This document shows, piece after piece, positions 17,991-28,083 of a stretch of DNA of 64,000 nt. Below the pieces are notes generated by a model. It was not told the DNA's origin. It made no database searches and was given only the letters and a program-made list of their open reading frames with translations. The number at the start of each line of letters is the position of its first letter. The stretch's first letter is position 1. The position numbers and the translations under genes are program-made. Origin of the DNA: Thiothrix unzii (GTDB lineage: Bacteria; Pseudomonadota; Gammaproteobacteria; Thiotrichales; Thiotrichaceae); contig NZ_CP072793.1 in assembly GCF_017901175.1 (NCBI RefSeq), positions 2,170,001 to 2,234,000 of the forward strand, given 5' to 3'.

Positions 17991-20900
17991 ATGAAACGTA
18001 TTTTAATTAATGCCACGCAACCGGAAGAAATCCGGGTTGCAATGGTCGACGGGCAACGCCTGTACGATCTCGATATTGAGCACCCTTTCCGCGCTCAAAA
18101 GAAAGCAAATATCTACAAAGGTGTAATCACCCGTATTGAGCCTAGCTTAGAAGCTGCTTTTGTCAATTATGGCGCACAACGCCACGGCTTTTTATCTTTC
18201 CGCGAAGTTGCCCCTGAATTTTATCAAGGCGAAGCGAAAAATAATGCGCGTCCCAACGTCAAAGACATGCTCCGCGAAGGCCAAGAAGTGCTGGTGCAGG
18301 TGGACAAGGAAGAGCGCGGCAACAAAGGCGCGGCACTGACCACGTACTTAAGCCTTGCCGGACGCTATCTGGTATTGATGCCCAACAACCCGAAAGCAGG
18401 TGGGGTTTCGCGCCGTATTGAGGGTGAAGATCGCCAGCAAATCAAACAAACCCTGAACGAACTTGATGTTCCAGACAGCATGGGCGTGATTGTACGCACT
18501 GCTGGCATTGACCGCGAAGCTGAAGAGTTATCGTGGGATTTGGACTACCTCAAAACCTTATGGGCAGCGATTCAGCAGGCTTACACCCAGCACAAAGGCC
18601 CTACCCTGCTTTATCAGGAAAGCAACGTCATTATTCGTGCTTTGCGGGACTATTTCCGCCGCGACATTGGCGAAATCGTGGTCGACGATGAGAAAGTTTA
18701 TAAGCAAGCCCGCGATTTCATGCAGGCAGTCATGCCGCATAACATCCGCAAGCTGAAACATTACACTGATGGCACTCCACTGTTTAGCCGCTATCAGGTT
18801 GAAAATCAAATTGAAACAGCGTATCAGCGCACCGTGGGCTTGCCGTCCGGCGGGGCGATTGTGATTGACCACACCGAAGCGTTGATTTCCATCGACATCA
18901 ACTCAGCACGTGCCACCAAAGGGCATGACATTGAGGAAACTGCGCTCAATACCAACCTCGAAGCTGCTGACGAAATCGCCCGTCAATTGCGTTTACGGGA
19001 TTTGGGCGGCTTGGTGGTGATCGACTTCATCGACATGCTACCCAGCAAACACCAGCGCGAAGTTGAAAAACGCCTGCGTGATGCCATGAAACTTGACCGC
19101 GCACGGGTGCAAGTCGGACGCATTTCACGCTTTGGTTTGCTGGAAATGTCGCGTCAACGCCTGCGCCCTTCTTTGGGTGAATCCAGCCAAATCGTCTGCC
19201 CACGCTGCACCGGGCATGGTCATATTCGCAGCACTGACTCGTTGGCACTGTCAATTTTGCGCCTCATGGAAGAAGAAGCCATGAAGGAAATGACTGCCAA
19301 GGTCATTACCCAAGTGCCGGTTGCAGTCGCGAGTTTCTTACTCAATGAAAAGCGTCAGGCTCTGGCTGATATTCAGGCACGCCGCAACATTGAGCTGCTG
19401 GTCATTCCTAACCCTTACCTCGATACGCCGCACTACGAAATCAGCCGTATCCGCAGCGATGGTCTGGAAGTGGAAGATGTTGCCAGTTACAAGCACATCC
19501 CTGAACCACCGGAATTAGAAGACACCACGCAGCAAGAAAACCTGCCAAAACAATTGCCGGTAGAAGCGGCTGTTACCAACGTGATGCCGAGCAAACCTGC
19601 TCCGCAAGCCGCGCCGCGTAACACCCCAGTCAGCGATGTTGTAACACCAGAGCCAACGGCAATTCCCGACGTTAAAGGCCCCGGTTTGGTACGGCGGATT
19701 TTCAACAGCCTGTTTGGAAGCAATCCTAAAGCTGAAAAAGCCGCAGAAGCTGCCGAAAAAGCTGTCGCTGATACTGAACGCAAAGACGAAGCGCAACGCC
19801 AAGATCGTCAAGGCCGCCGCAGCAATAATCCGCGTTACGAACGTAATGACCGTAACAATGACCGCCGCGAACGCAACAACACCAGAACCCCAGAGAATAC
19901 TGAAACGGGTGCAAGTGAAGATAATCGTCAGCAACAACGTCGCCCTAACGAGCGCACTGAGCGAAACGAGCGTCAACCACGTAACGACCGTAACGGCAAC
20001 CAGCGTCAACAAGGGCGTGAACCGCGCGAACCGAATCCGCAACAGCGTGAACGTGAGCCGGTAAACGACAACCGTGAAGCGCAACAACAACGTGAACCGC
20101 GTGATAATCGTGAACCGCAGCAGCAACGTGAGGGCAATCAACAACGCCAAGAACCGCGTCAGCCACGTAACGACCGTCAGCAACGCCGTTACGAGCAACC
20201 CGTTGCTAACGTCGATGATGTTGAAAACCTGCCGCCTGTCGAAATCAGCTTAATGCCGATCGACGACAATGCCGGTTCTGACCGACCGAATGAGCAAGGC
20301 CAGCGTACCCGCAATCGCCGTGATCGTAATCGCCGTGATAACCGTGAGCGTCGTGATGAGCGTCGCCCGGAAACTAACGAAGCAGGTGAAACCCAGCAGC
20401 AAGCAAGTGGTGTTGATACGGTTAGCACTAGCTCTCCGCTGCCAATTGTAGTGGTAACATCCATTGCGGATTTAACCCCACTCAATGCGCCTGCGCCCAA
20501 ACGCCACGCACCGCCAGTAAGCGAGCCTGACGACGAACCAGCAGACGAAGTACAAACCGAGGAAGTGAGCGCGTTTGAGCCAACGGATGATGATGCTGAA
20601 ATCCAGCAACGTCCACCGCGTGAATACCGCGAACGTCGTGGTCGTACACGTCGTCCACGGGGTGGTCAAGACCGTGATCGCCCGCGCCAACCGCGTCCGG
20701 CGACTGATCACGAAATCACACAAGAGTCACTGGAACCATTCGTGATTGACTTAAACCCCGAAAAACCGGCAAAAGTCGAACGTGCGCCGCAAATCGTGGT
20801 GGAAAGCCAACCGCCTGCAACACCCGTCGTCGTTGCTGAGGTAGCTGCACCTGCTCCTGCACCAAAACCGGAAGTGGTAATCGCCGTAGAACCTCCCAAA

Positions 20901-21074
20901 GCCGTTGTGGTTACACCTGAGCCACCACCGCCAGCACCGCCGGAAGTGGTAACACCTATCGTGGCAGCACCAGCAGTGGCGGTAACACCGGAAGTGCTCA
21001 CAGCCAACGAAACGGCAGAAGCGGAACCAGCACCGGCTCCGAAGAAACGTCCTTCATGGATGCACGCCGAATAA
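17991..21074 (+). CDS. rne: Ribonuclease E
   Basis: 1027 residues. The N-terminal ~500 are the catalytic half: S1 domain ([28 protein letters not shown]), DNase I-like domain with VIDFIDM, and the Zn-link CPRCTGHG (about residue 403). The rest is a disordered scaffold: an Arg/Asn/Gln-rich stretch (residues about 600-790) containing many RERNERQPR-like units, an acidic section, a second Arg-rich block ([12 protein letters not shown]), and an Ala/Pro/Val-rich tail. The Arg blocks are expected to bind RNA and the tail to dock degradosome partners. RNase E initiates mRNA decay and rRNA/tRNA processing. Confidence 0.95.
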   Translation: MKRILINATQPEEIRVAMVDGQRLYDLDIEHPFRAQKKANIYKGVITRIEPSLEAAFVNYGAQRHGFLSFREVAPEFYQGEAKNNARPNVKDMLREGQEVLVQVDKEERGNKGAALTTYLSLAGRYLVLMPNNPKAGGVSRRIEGEDRQQIKQTLNELDVPDSMGVIVRTAGIDREAEELSWDLDYLKTLWAAIQQAYTQHKGPTLLYQESNVIIRALRDYFRRDIGEIVVDDEKVYKQARDFMQAVMPHNIRKLKHYTDGTPLFSRYQVENQIETAYQRTVGLPSGGAIVIDHTEALISIDINSARATKGHDIEETALNTNLEAADEIARQLRLRDLGGLVVIDFIDMLPSKHQREVEKRLRDAMKLDRARVQVGRISRFGLLEMSRQRLRPSLGESSQIVCPRCTGHGHIRSTDSLALSILRLMEEEAMKEMTAKVITQVPVAVASFLLNEKRQALADIQARRNIELLVIPNPYLDTPHYEISRIRSDGLEVEDVASYKHIPEPPELEDTTQQENLPKQLPVEAAVTNVMPSKPAPQAAPRNTPVSDVVTPEPTAIPDVKGPGLVRRIFNSLFGSNPKAEKAAEAAEKAVADTERKDEAQRQDRQGRRSNNPRYERNDRNNDRRERNNTRTPENTETGASEDNRQQQRRPNERTERNERQPRNDRNGNQRQQGREPREPNPQQREREPVNDNREAQQQREPRDNREPQQQREGNQQRQEPRQPRNDRQQRRYEQPVANVDDVENLPPVEISLMPIDDNAGSDRPNEQGQRTRNRRDRNRRDNRERRDERRPETNEAGETQQQASGVDTVSTSSPLPIVVVTSIADLTPLNAPAPKRHAPPVSEPDDEPADEVQTEEVSAFEPTDDDAEIQQRPPREYRERRGRTRRPRGGQDRDRPRQPRPATDHEITQESLEPFVIDLNPEKPAKVERAPQIVVESQPPATPVVVAEVAAPAPAPKPEVVIAVEPPKAVVVTPEPPPPAPPEVVTPIVAAPAVAVTPEVLTANETAEAEPAPAPKKRPSWMHAE

Positions 21075-21084
21075 GGCAGCATCC

Positions 21085-21103
21085 TAAGCAAGTTTCTTGC
21101 TTA
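21085..21103. terminator. Short hairpin between convergent rne and protein-tyrosine phosphatase genes
   Basis: Perfect 8-bp arms TAAGCAAG / CTTGCTTA with a 3-nt loop. It has no strong T-tract, so termination is only a possibility. Confidence 0.35.
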
Positions 21104-21580
21104 CCAATGGTGGCGGCGGATATGCATCAGCAATCCCGCCGCCGCATCTTCCACCATGTCTAATACGCGCTCAAAGCCGCTATTCCCACCGTAATACGGA
21201 TCTGGAACCTCATCCACATCCCAACGTTCCGCAAACTTCATAAACAAATGTACGCGTTCGCGCCCTGATTCCGTCACCAAGTCCTGCAAATCGTACAAAT
21301 TGGTATGATCCATCACCAAAACGTAATCAAATTCCTCAATATCCGCCGCTGTCACCTGACGGGCGCGTTGCCCTGACAAATCCAAGCCACGACCTTTTGC
21401 CGCAGCTTGTGAACGCTTGTCGGGCGGGTTCCCAACGTGATACGCATGAGTACCCGCCGAATCAATAACAAGGTGCTCCGCCACGCCTTCTGACTGCACC
21501 AAACGTTCAAAAACACCCTGCGCAGTGGGCGAACGACAGATATTGCCCATACATACAAATAAAACCTTAACTTTTTTCAT
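21101..21580 (-). CDS. Low-molecular-weight protein-tyrosine phosphatase
   Basis: 159 residues. The P-loop CMGNICRSP lies at the N-terminus and the general-acid DPYYGG near the C-terminus, with VMDHTNLYDL between. Such enzymes dephosphorylate tyrosine kinases or sugars in exopolysaccharide control. No tyrosine kinase or capsule gene is adjacent, so its partner is elsewhere. Confidence 0.92.
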   Translation of the reverse strand: MKKVKVLFVCMGNICRSPTAQGVFERLVQSEGVAEHLVIDSAGTHAYHVGNPPDKRSQAAAKGRGLDLSGQRARQVTAADIEEFDYVLVMDHTNLYDLQDLVTESGRERVHLFMKFAERWDVDEVPDPYYGGNSGFERVLDMVEDAAAGLLMHIRRHHW

Positions 21581-21657
21581 AAAATCAAATTCTTAGATGA
21601 AAAATTTACACAAAAACATATTACAACACTGGCAGGATGAATAATGAAAATAGACAG

Positions 21658-22461
21658 TTAGAACCCTGCCCTTTCCCACTGAACACCTGTCCATTCGGAA
21701 ACCGCCTCAACATCCAGCGGCGCACCAAGCATTGCACAGTCACTGGAGAAAACAATATCACCTTCTCGCATGGATTTTCTAATATCCCGTACTGCAAGCG
21801 TATCGCTGCTTTCTGGCGTTTCCTGACCTTCACTATTGGTGGACTTAAACTGCCGGAAGCTGGTCAACTCATAGATAAAATTACCACCGTTTGAAAAACT
21901 CATGTAATTGTATGCTGCACTATCGTCTTTACTGTGCTGAAGGCTTAATTCTTGCGGGAAACTTTTTTTCTTGGCAGGGACAGACAGCTCAACCTTGCCA
22001 ATTTTACCAAAGCGGTATTGCAAATACCCAGAACGAGCAGACACATCATTCGATGCGCACACAGAAACGGTCTTTTTATTTTTCAACTCACAGGAAAACA
22101 CCGTGAGTTCATCGTCGGTGCAATGTGTTGCGCTGTCCGCACCTAACAGTTCAATTTCATCGAAGGATTCCATCTCACCCATGTTGTTGCCGCTACCATC
22201 GACCTGCGTACCCGTGCCAACCGTAACTCTGACCTGAGTGCCTTTAAAACTGTCAGGCATTGCTGTTTCCGCATTCCAGTTCTCACACAAGGTAGCGGTA
22301 CACAGACCAATGTGTTCTTCGCCAGCCGCGTCGGTAACAGTCAAGTAACAGTTGTCACCACACTCGTATCCAGAAATTTCACCCTCAAGGCTGGCGGCAC
22401 TGACGGGCAAGGCGAAGCCACCTAATGCAACCAATAAAAATAGCGTATTTAGTGTTCTCAT
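21658..22461 (-). CDS. Exported protein of unknown function, cysteine-rich
   Basis: 267 residues with a clear signal peptide (MRTLNTLFLLVALGGFALPVSA, cleaved after AxA). The mature part starts with a Cys-rich segment (YECGDNC... GLCTATLCENW) resembling an OB-like/immunoglobulin-like small domain. It then has two further Cys pairs and no recognised catalytic motif. ATG 22461 is preceded by GAGGGA; an upstream start would put a second hydrophobic region before the signal. I do not recognise the family. Disulfides suggest a periplasmic or secreted location. Confidence 0.7.
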   Translation of the reverse strand: MRTLNTLFLLVALGGFALPVSAASLEGEISGYECGDNCYLTVTDAAGEEHIGLCTATLCENWNAETAMPDSFKGTQVRVTVGTGTQVDGSGNNMGEMESFDEIELLGADSATHCTDDELTVFSCELKNKKTVSVCASNDVSARSGYLQYRFGKIGKVELSVPAKKKSFPQELSLQHSKDDSAAYNYMSFSNGGNFIYELTSFRQFKSTNSEGQETPESSDTLAVRDIRKSMREGDIVFSSDCAMLGAPLDVEAVSEWTGVQWERAGF

Positions 22462-22734
22462 GATTTTTCCCTCGCATTGATAAACTATCGTTAAAAAATT
22501 AATCTTGGGCAAGATGTAAGCCCAGGCTAAGAATCTTGCCAGATATAATCCTAGCAAAAAACACAATGACAATTCTCAAATTTATTGATAAATTCAGCCA
22601 TGTTATATGCCATCTTCTGAACTTATAGTGTGTGTTCAGCTTTGTTGCGAGAGAGAGCGCATATATTCAGCCTTTCTTTTTTCACCCCGGAAAAAGAAAT
22701 AATTTTCTGCCCGCCATATTAAGAAGCCATTATC

Positions 22735-23727
22735 ATGAAAAAATCGCTTATTCTTTGTTTTATCACTCTATTAAGCTCCCCATTCGTCATGGCGGATCAA
22801 TCCATTAACTTTCCTGAAAATGCCCCGCAACTCGACGTAGCATTCCCCGATGACTGGGAACTCAAGCCGAAGGACGGCGTACTGTTTGCCAATCCCAAGG
22901 ATGATTCCAACTTCTTTATGGAACTCTCTAAACTGGAAGCTGACAAGGATCATCCTGACGAAGCAATGGAAGAAGCCAAAGCCTCTATCGAAGACAGCTT
23001 CAAGAACGTCACTTACGACGAAAAGCCGACCGAAGGCGAAAATCCGGGCGTGACTTTACAAGTACTCAATGCCAAAGGCGAAGACGAGGAAGGTAAAGCG
23101 AACATTAACCTCATCCTCGCCAATCACACAGAATCCGGCGATACTTACATGCTGCTGTGGGTTTCCAGCAGTGAAGCCTTTGAAAAGCACGCTGAAATTG
23201 CTGCAAAAGTTATCGAGTCAATCGAAGCCCACGGCGGCGACGCGAACAAAGGCGACGACAAGAGCAGCGATGCCAGTGACACGCAAACCTACAGCTATCC
23301 AGACAAAGACAAACCGCTTTTTACCGTCGACTTCCCGGCTGATTGGCACATCACACCCGATTCTGAAGGTGCTTACGTGGAATCCCCCGACAAATTGGTT
23401 GCGATGAACGTACTGTTGATCGACCAAGGCGAACTGGATGTTGCTGTCGAAAAAATGAAGAAAGACGTAGGCGCGAAGTATGAAAGCATCGTTTGGAATG
23501 AAGGCAAAGACCCCGAAGTTGCAAAGGATGATGCCTTGGGCGTTACCGCTACCTATAACAACGGGCAAGCAGAAGCGAAAGGCGTACAATACTTCGTAAA
23601 CTTCGTCGAATATGTCAAAAAAGACGGTGAAAAATTCCTCGTAATCATCAACCAAGCACCGAAAAAGGCACTAGAAACGCACGCCGACGCGCTAGAAAAA
23701 ACCATCAAGTCTATCAAAGTCAAATAA
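22735..23727 (+). CDS. Exported protein with two tandem copies of a PsbP/DUF1795-like domain
   Basis: 330 residues. The signal peptide MKKSLILCFITLLSSPFVMA ends at AxA-like VMA/D. The mature protein consists of two similar halves: residues about 25-165 and 190-330. Each begins with a pattern F-P-x-D-W-x-(L/I)-x-P, continues through a helix with E/A/K, and ends with (E)KTIKSIK/AAKVIESIE-like helices. The halves are joined by an Asp/Ser/Gly-rich linker. No catalytic residues are evident. It is followed 52 bp later by a TMEM43-like membrane protein, so the two may act together. Confidence 0.72.
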   Translation: MKKSLILCFITLLSSPFVMADQSINFPENAPQLDVAFPDDWELKPKDGVLFANPKDDSNFFMELSKLEADKDHPDEAMEEAKASIEDSFKNVTYDEKPTEGENPGVTLQVLNAKGEDEEGKANINLILANHTESGDTYMLLWVSSSEAFEKHAEIAAKVIESIEAHGGDANKGDDKSSDASDTQTYSYPDKDKPLFTVDFPADWHITPDSEGAYVESPDKLVAMNVLLIDQGELDVAVEKMKKDVGAKYESIVWNEGKDPEVAKDDALGVTATYNNGQAEAKGVQYFVNFVEYVKKDGEKFLVIINQAPKKALETHADALEKTIKSIKVK

Positions 23728-23779
23728 TGGCTTATGCCGCCAATGACCTGAATTAACAATTAGCTGGAGAATGCGTCAA

Positions 23780-24937
23780 ATGTCGAATGATAATTTCACC
23801 GAAGTCACTTCCGAATCGTGGTTTAGTCGTCTTGGCGGCGCAATTAAAGGGATATTGGTTGGTATTGTACTGATCATTGCTGCCTTGATACTGCTGTTCT
23901 GGAATGAAGGCCGATCCGTCAAAGAATACAAAACACTACAGGAAGGCGCGAGTTCTGTCGTCTCGGTCGCCTCCGATGCTGTTGACCCTGCCAATGCCGG
24001 TAAACTGATCCATACCACCGGGAAAGCCGATACAAAAGCCGTGCTGAGTGACCCTATTTTTGGGGTATCAGCCAATGCCTTACAACTGCGTCGGGTAACA
24101 GAAATGTACCAATGGCAGGAAACCTCGCAAAGTGAAACCCAGAAAAAGCTTGGCGGTGGCGAAGAAACCAAGACTACGTACTCATACGCAAAAACTTGGT
24201 CGGCAAGCGCGATCAACTCCAGTAATTTCAGAATTCCAGAGGAACACCAGAACCCGGCAACCATGCCCTACGAATCCAACACGCAGGTTGCGGATGCGGT
24301 ATCCCTTGGGAAATTCAGCCTCCCCAGCTCCCTCGTGGAGCGGATTGATGAAACAAAACCGCTTTTTATTCAAGCGGCTGACATTAAAAATACGCAACTT
24401 CCCACAGGAATAAAATTACAAGCGGGTAGTTTTTACAGCGGTGCAGATCCGGCAACACCACAGATTGGGGATCAACGCATCACCTTTGAAGTGGTGAACC
24501 CGATGGAAGTCAGCGTCATTGCCAAGCAGGTTCGGAATACGCTTGAACCTTACACCACTAGCGTGGGCGGGGAAATTGAACTGCTGGAAACAGGCATCCA
24601 CAGTGCTGATGCCATCATCCAACATGCACAAGACAGCAATGTCATCTTGACATGGATTCTCCGGCTCATTGGATTTATCCTGCTCGTTATTGGGATTAAT
24701 ATGGAATTCAAGGTGCTTTCTGTTATAGCCGACGTATTGCCTATTGCAGGCGACATTATTGGGGCTGGCACAGGAATCATTGCATTTTTATTAGCGATCA
24801 TTTTTGCTTTAGTGACGATTGCGACTGCGTGGATTTTCTACCGTCCATTATTGGCTATAATTTTGCTGGCAACAGTAGTCGGTGTCATAACCGTAATCAA
24901 AATAAAACTGAATAAGCAATCTAAAATAGCTGCGTAA
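23780..24937 (+). CDS. TMEM43 (LUMA) family membrane protein
   Basis: 385 residues. One membrane helix lies near the N-terminus (ILVGIVLIIAALILLFWNEGR), then a large soluble region, then three to four helices at the C-terminus (about residues 290-375). The NEGR motif after the first helix and the topology match the TMEM43 family, whose bacterial members have no known function. ATG 23780 gives a 10-nt spacing to GGAG; the ATG at 23771 is too close to that site. It is likely co-transcribed with the preceding duplicated-domain protein and ends at a strong terminator. Confidence 0.8.
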   Translation: MSNDNFTEVTSESWFSRLGGAIKGILVGIVLIIAALILLFWNEGRSVKEYKTLQEGASSVVSVASDAVDPANAGKLIHTTGKADTKAVLSDPIFGVSANALQLRRVTEMYQWQETSQSETQKKLGGGEETKTTYSYAKTWSASAINSSNFRIPEEHQNPATMPYESNTQVADAVSLGKFSLPSSLVERIDETKPLFIQAADIKNTQLPTGIKLQAGSFYSGADPATPQIGDQRITFEVVNPMEVSVIAKQVRNTLEPYTTSVGGEIELLETGIHSADAIIQHAQDSNVILTWILRLIGFILLVIGINMEFKVLSVIADVLPIAGDIIGAGTGIIAFLLAIIFALVTIATAWIFYRPLLAIILLATVVGVITVIKIKLNKQSKIAA

Positions 24938-24948
24938 CTGCTTTATAC

Positions 24949-24980
24949 AGCCCTTGCACCATTTTAATGCAAGGGCTTTT
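24949..24980 (+). terminator. Rho-independent terminator after the TMEM43-like gene
   Basis: Perfect 10-bp stem AGCCCTTGCA / TGCAAGGGCT with a 9-nt loop, followed by TTTT. It lies 11 bp past the stop codon. Confidence 0.85.
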
Positions 24981-25010
24981 CAATAAATGTCCGAATAAAT
25001 TCGCGTTGAT

Positions 25011-25136
25011 TTATTTAACGGGTTCGCCGTTGCGGTAGCGTTGGTTTTTATCCGAGGCATTTTCGGGGTCGCCTTGATCCACAACAAAAGTCGCAGGGTC
25101 AGCACCAGTAATGACATTCGCGCCTTGATACACATA
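25011..25136 (-). pseudogene. C-terminal remnant of DKNYY lipoprotein gene, separated by IS630
   Basis: On the minus strand this segment encodes about 41 residues (YVYQGANVITGADPATF..., ending NGEPVK and a TAA at 25011-25013). Removing the insertion element and one TA copy joins it in frame to the gene at 26244-27167, giving ...AKDAKYVYQGANVITGADP, which matches the repeat pattern of that protein. No start codon of its own is evident. Confidence 0.85.
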
Positions 25137-26243
25137 AGTAATTATCCAAAAGTTATCGTGTATTTTTCGCCGAAGCCAGCCAGTATAGCTAACACCAGTT
25201 CCTTCATGTCCTTGTAGCTTTTATAGGCATCCAGCGGCAACCATTCATATTTGATTTTTCGCCAGAGTATTTCGATAGGATTGAGTTCAGGGCTGTAGGT
25301 TGGCAAAAAATGTAAGCAAATTCCCGCCAACATCCAATCTTCACGTTTACCAAGAAAGGCTTTGCTGGTTTGTATCGGGGCGTTATCCAGAATAACCAAG
25401 CAAGGTATTTTTGTTTGTGCAAATTCTTCGGCATAACGGTCAGCAAAGGCACTAAAGGCGGCGATGGCAGCTTGTGAGTCAACGCGCCCTTCCACCGTGT
25501 GGAAAAAACTATCGTTGTCTAGGCTCATAAAACCCAAGACATTCAAGCGTTTGCTCTGAGCTGTGAGTAGCCTGCGTGTTTCCCCCGTTTCTGCCACCCG
25601 TAAGGGACGCAAGGAGTTGTGGTAAAACCTGAACCATCGAAGTAGTAAATAAGCAACTTGCCAGCCGCCGCTTGCTGGTGGAGTAATGCTTGAATTTCCT
25701 GCTCACGCTTGAAAGCCACGGGGTCACGTTTATCTTTCAATGAGTTACGCATCCGCTTCCAGAGGTAGTGGAACTTTTTTTTAACAGGCGTTTCAAGGTG
25801 CTGGTACTGGCTACTTTCTGGGTTAGATCAGCCAGTTTGGTTTGAGCCGTCTTGATTTGGCGTGGCTCTTCGTCCACTAGGGTTTTCAACAACGCTACTT
25901 CAGCTTCTGTGTATATCCGGGGGCAACCAGAGCGGGGACGGTCGTAAAGTCCCAGCAGCCCTTCATGTTCCCAGCGGTCGAGCCACTCACTGATGGCATC
26001 GCGCCGTACATCCAAGATTGACCACAGTTCCGCAAGGGTAAAGCCGCGTGTACTCAACAAAATTGCTTGCGCACGTTGACGACAGCGGAATGTAGGGTGG
26101 TTCATATACATTTCCTGCAAGGTCACGCGGATTTCTTCAGGGATCGGCTGGGCAAATTTCATCGGTGCGGACATTCTTAAGTGACAAACTACCAGTTTAC
26201 ACCAGCAGGATCTTATACGTGGAAACTTCTAGCTAGTTACTTA
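25135..26243 (-). mobile_element. IS630-family insertion sequence, copy 1 (1105 bp, TA target duplication)
   Basis: The element spans 25137-26241 and is flanked by TA on both sides (25135-25136 and 26242-26243), the IS630 target duplication. Imperfect terminal inverted repeats begin AGTAAnTAnC at each end. Its boundaries are established by comparison with copy 2 at 41055-43481, which is the same length once the nested IS256 and its 8-bp duplication are removed. It disrupts a DKNYY lipoprotein gene. Confidence 0.93.
25142..26174 (-). CDS. IS630-family transposase, spread over three reading frames
   Basis: Frame 1 (26174-25737) holds the helix-turn-helix part (GFTLAELWSILDVRRDAISEWLDRW). It stops soon after a run of eight A's in TTAAAAAAAAG, a plausible -1 slippage site. 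Frame 2 continues with FHYLWKRMRNSLKDKRDP and the first catalytic Asp (YYFDGSG). It must then shift -1 again at a five-G run near WQKRG to reach frame 3 (ends 25142) with the second Asp (VILDNAP) and the Glu (SPELNPIEILWRKIK). The first shift may be programmed as in many IS630 elements; the second may be a mutation. Copy 2 has both. Confidence 0.85.
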
Positions 26244-27167
26244 CTTGGCATCTTTAGCATAGCCAAAACCTTGCGTAGAAGGCCCGATTACCTCAAAAGT
26301 CTTGGCATCTGAGCCAGCCAGAATGAGCGGAGGGCTACCACTCGCATAACAAAAGTACGCCTGTTTACTGTCTTTGGCGTAACGGTACTTAAGCAGTTGG
26401 AACGTCTTGGCATCGCTACCTTCCACGACTTCACCATTCCAATAAACATGTTTGGCATCTTTAGCAAACTCGCCCGACTCGCCGCCAATCCCCTGAAAAG
26501 ATGCTGCATCTGCGCCAGCGAGAACCGTGCTGCCGAAGTACACTTGTTTGGCATCCTTCGCATAGCTGGACTGAATCACCTGAAAAGTATTGCTGTCAAC
26601 CATTGGAGTGGCCTGCGTGCCCACATAATAGTCGAACTTATTCCACGCCCAAATACAGTGGTCGCTGTCTTGTGAGCAGAAGGTATTGTCCTTTACGGTT
26701 TTAAAGGTGCTCATGTCACGCACATGCAAGGGTGCTGTCCCAAGATAATAGTCTTTATTATCCTTCCCCAAATACTCCATACCTGTCAACGCGAAAGTAG
26801 CGGGATCTGCCCCTGCGATCACTGCACCACTGAGATACACGCGCTTGGCATCCTTCGCCAGCCCTGATGACTGATCCAGCAGTTCAAATGTCGCTGCATC
26901 TGCCCCGTCCAGTTTTCTAGAGCCGTAAAAAACGCTTTCGGCATTCTTCGCATAACCTTGCTGCTGGAGAATCGTAAAACCACGTGCATCATCCAGCAAC
27001 ACACCCTCAGACCACGTGCCAGATAGTCCATCGCCTCGCCAACTGTGCCAGATCACTTTTCCATCACGAATTTCATACCCTTCTTCCTTGCCACAACCGA
27101 CAAGCAATAGCGGCAGCAGGATGCAAAACAAGTAGACTCGGATCGCTGGCATTGTCATTCTCAGCAT
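26241..27167 (-). pseudogene. DKNYY-repeat lipoprotein, interrupted by IS630 copy 1
   Basis: 308 residues remain. A lipoprotein signal ends in LLLVGCG, then about seven repeats of the pattern YAKDAKxVYxxxxxxxGADxxTF, characteristic of the DKNYY family. ATG 27167 has GGAG 8 nt upstream. The frame runs into the insertion element after GYAKDAK and stops at once. The original gene continued for about 41 residues, preserved at 25011-25136. The protein would be membrane-anchored; its function is unknown. The loss is small (the last repeat), so a truncated product could still be made. Confidence 0.9.
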
Positions 27168-27181
27168 TGTAACCACTCCTT

Positions 27182-28051
27182 TTAATCAGGTAATAAGCTC
27201 GACCGCAACCGCGCCTCTACCCGAAGCGCGGTCATGCGCTGCTGGTCGGCAATGTCGGGGTACAAGTGAAAATAGTCAGCAACATCCAACGCGTGGTGGC
27301 AGGCCATTTGTTCCAACCGGTCACGCGCAGCGTGCGATAAATGCTGCAATACCAATAAACGTGGGGAAAGGCGTTGCAAATAGCGATGGCATAACGCCTG
27401 TTCTGTCGCAGACTTCCAGTCTTCGCGCAAAAGGAATTCGGGAAAGTGCTCAGCGGGTAAGCACTCAGGCAACACCACGTCACCCTGTACCCGGTAAGCA
27501 CTACGATCCGGTAAACGCTGAAACCAAGCGGCACGCGGATTTTGCCCCGCGCGGGATTTCACGCACTCTTCCACCCGGTAACTCACGGGTGGCGCACCAC
27601 GCCGCTCTTCTTCGGGCGTATTCGCCAATTGCAGTTGATTTGAGGTCACTGCTTTCCACAAGGCTCGCACCGTTGCGGCTGACATCTCATCCTGGCGGCG
27701 GCAACTCGCTAACAAAGCCAAAGGTAGTTGCTGCGTTTGATCCAGCAACCACAACTCGTAAGTGTCATCCTGCACCAACAACGCAGGCGCGGACTGTAAC
27801 GCACCCAACATTTTGCTATGCGCGATTTCAACCGCAGCCACATCAATATCCGGCGGTAATGGATAAGGTTTAAAACCCGTTTGCCGACACCAAGTCCCAA
27901 TCCGCGCATAACGCACACCCTTGGGCGAATCGCAACGAAACTGCAATTCCCAATCACGTGCATTGAAACTCAACGCCCGAATCTCGGTATCCGCAATCAC
28001 CTGCACCGTGCCGTTAAACGGGTTCAGCAAACGCTTGGTGTAATGCTCCAT
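27182..28051 (-). CDS. Hypothetical protein (290 residues)
   Basis: Soluble, with no signal peptide or membrane segment. The N-terminal part looks beta-rich (TEIRALSFNARDWELQFRC...), the C-terminal half helical (HLSHAARDRLEQMACHHALDVADYFHLYPD). No recognised motif. ATG 28051 has AGGAGG 6 nt upstream, so translation from here is well supported. It ends 14 bp before the DKNYY lipoprotein start and follows the coiled-coil gene by 32 bp, suggesting a three-gene minus-strand operon. Confidence 0.62.
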   Translation of the reverse strand: MEHYTKRLLNPFNGTVQVIADTEIRALSFNARDWELQFRCDSPKGVRYARIGTWCRQTGFKPYPLPPDIDVAAVEIAHSKMLGALQSAPALLVQDDTYELWLLDQTQQLPLALLASCRRQDEMSAATVRALWKAVTSNQLQLANTPEEERRGAPPVSYRVEECVKSRAGQNPRAAWFQRLPDRSAYRVQGDVVLPECLPAEHFPEFLLREDWKSATEQALCHRYLQRLSPRLLVLQHLSHAARDRLEQMACHHALDVADYFHLYPDIADQQRMTALRVEARLRSSLLPD

Positions 28052-28083
28052 CCCTGCCCTCCTGTGATGTGGGCGGCGCACAT

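Noticed and set aside
19515-20198. 227-residue hydrophobic minus-strand frame within rne
   Set aside because: Antisense of the Arg-rich repeats gives apparent Leu/Thr-rich membrane segments; an artefact of composition.
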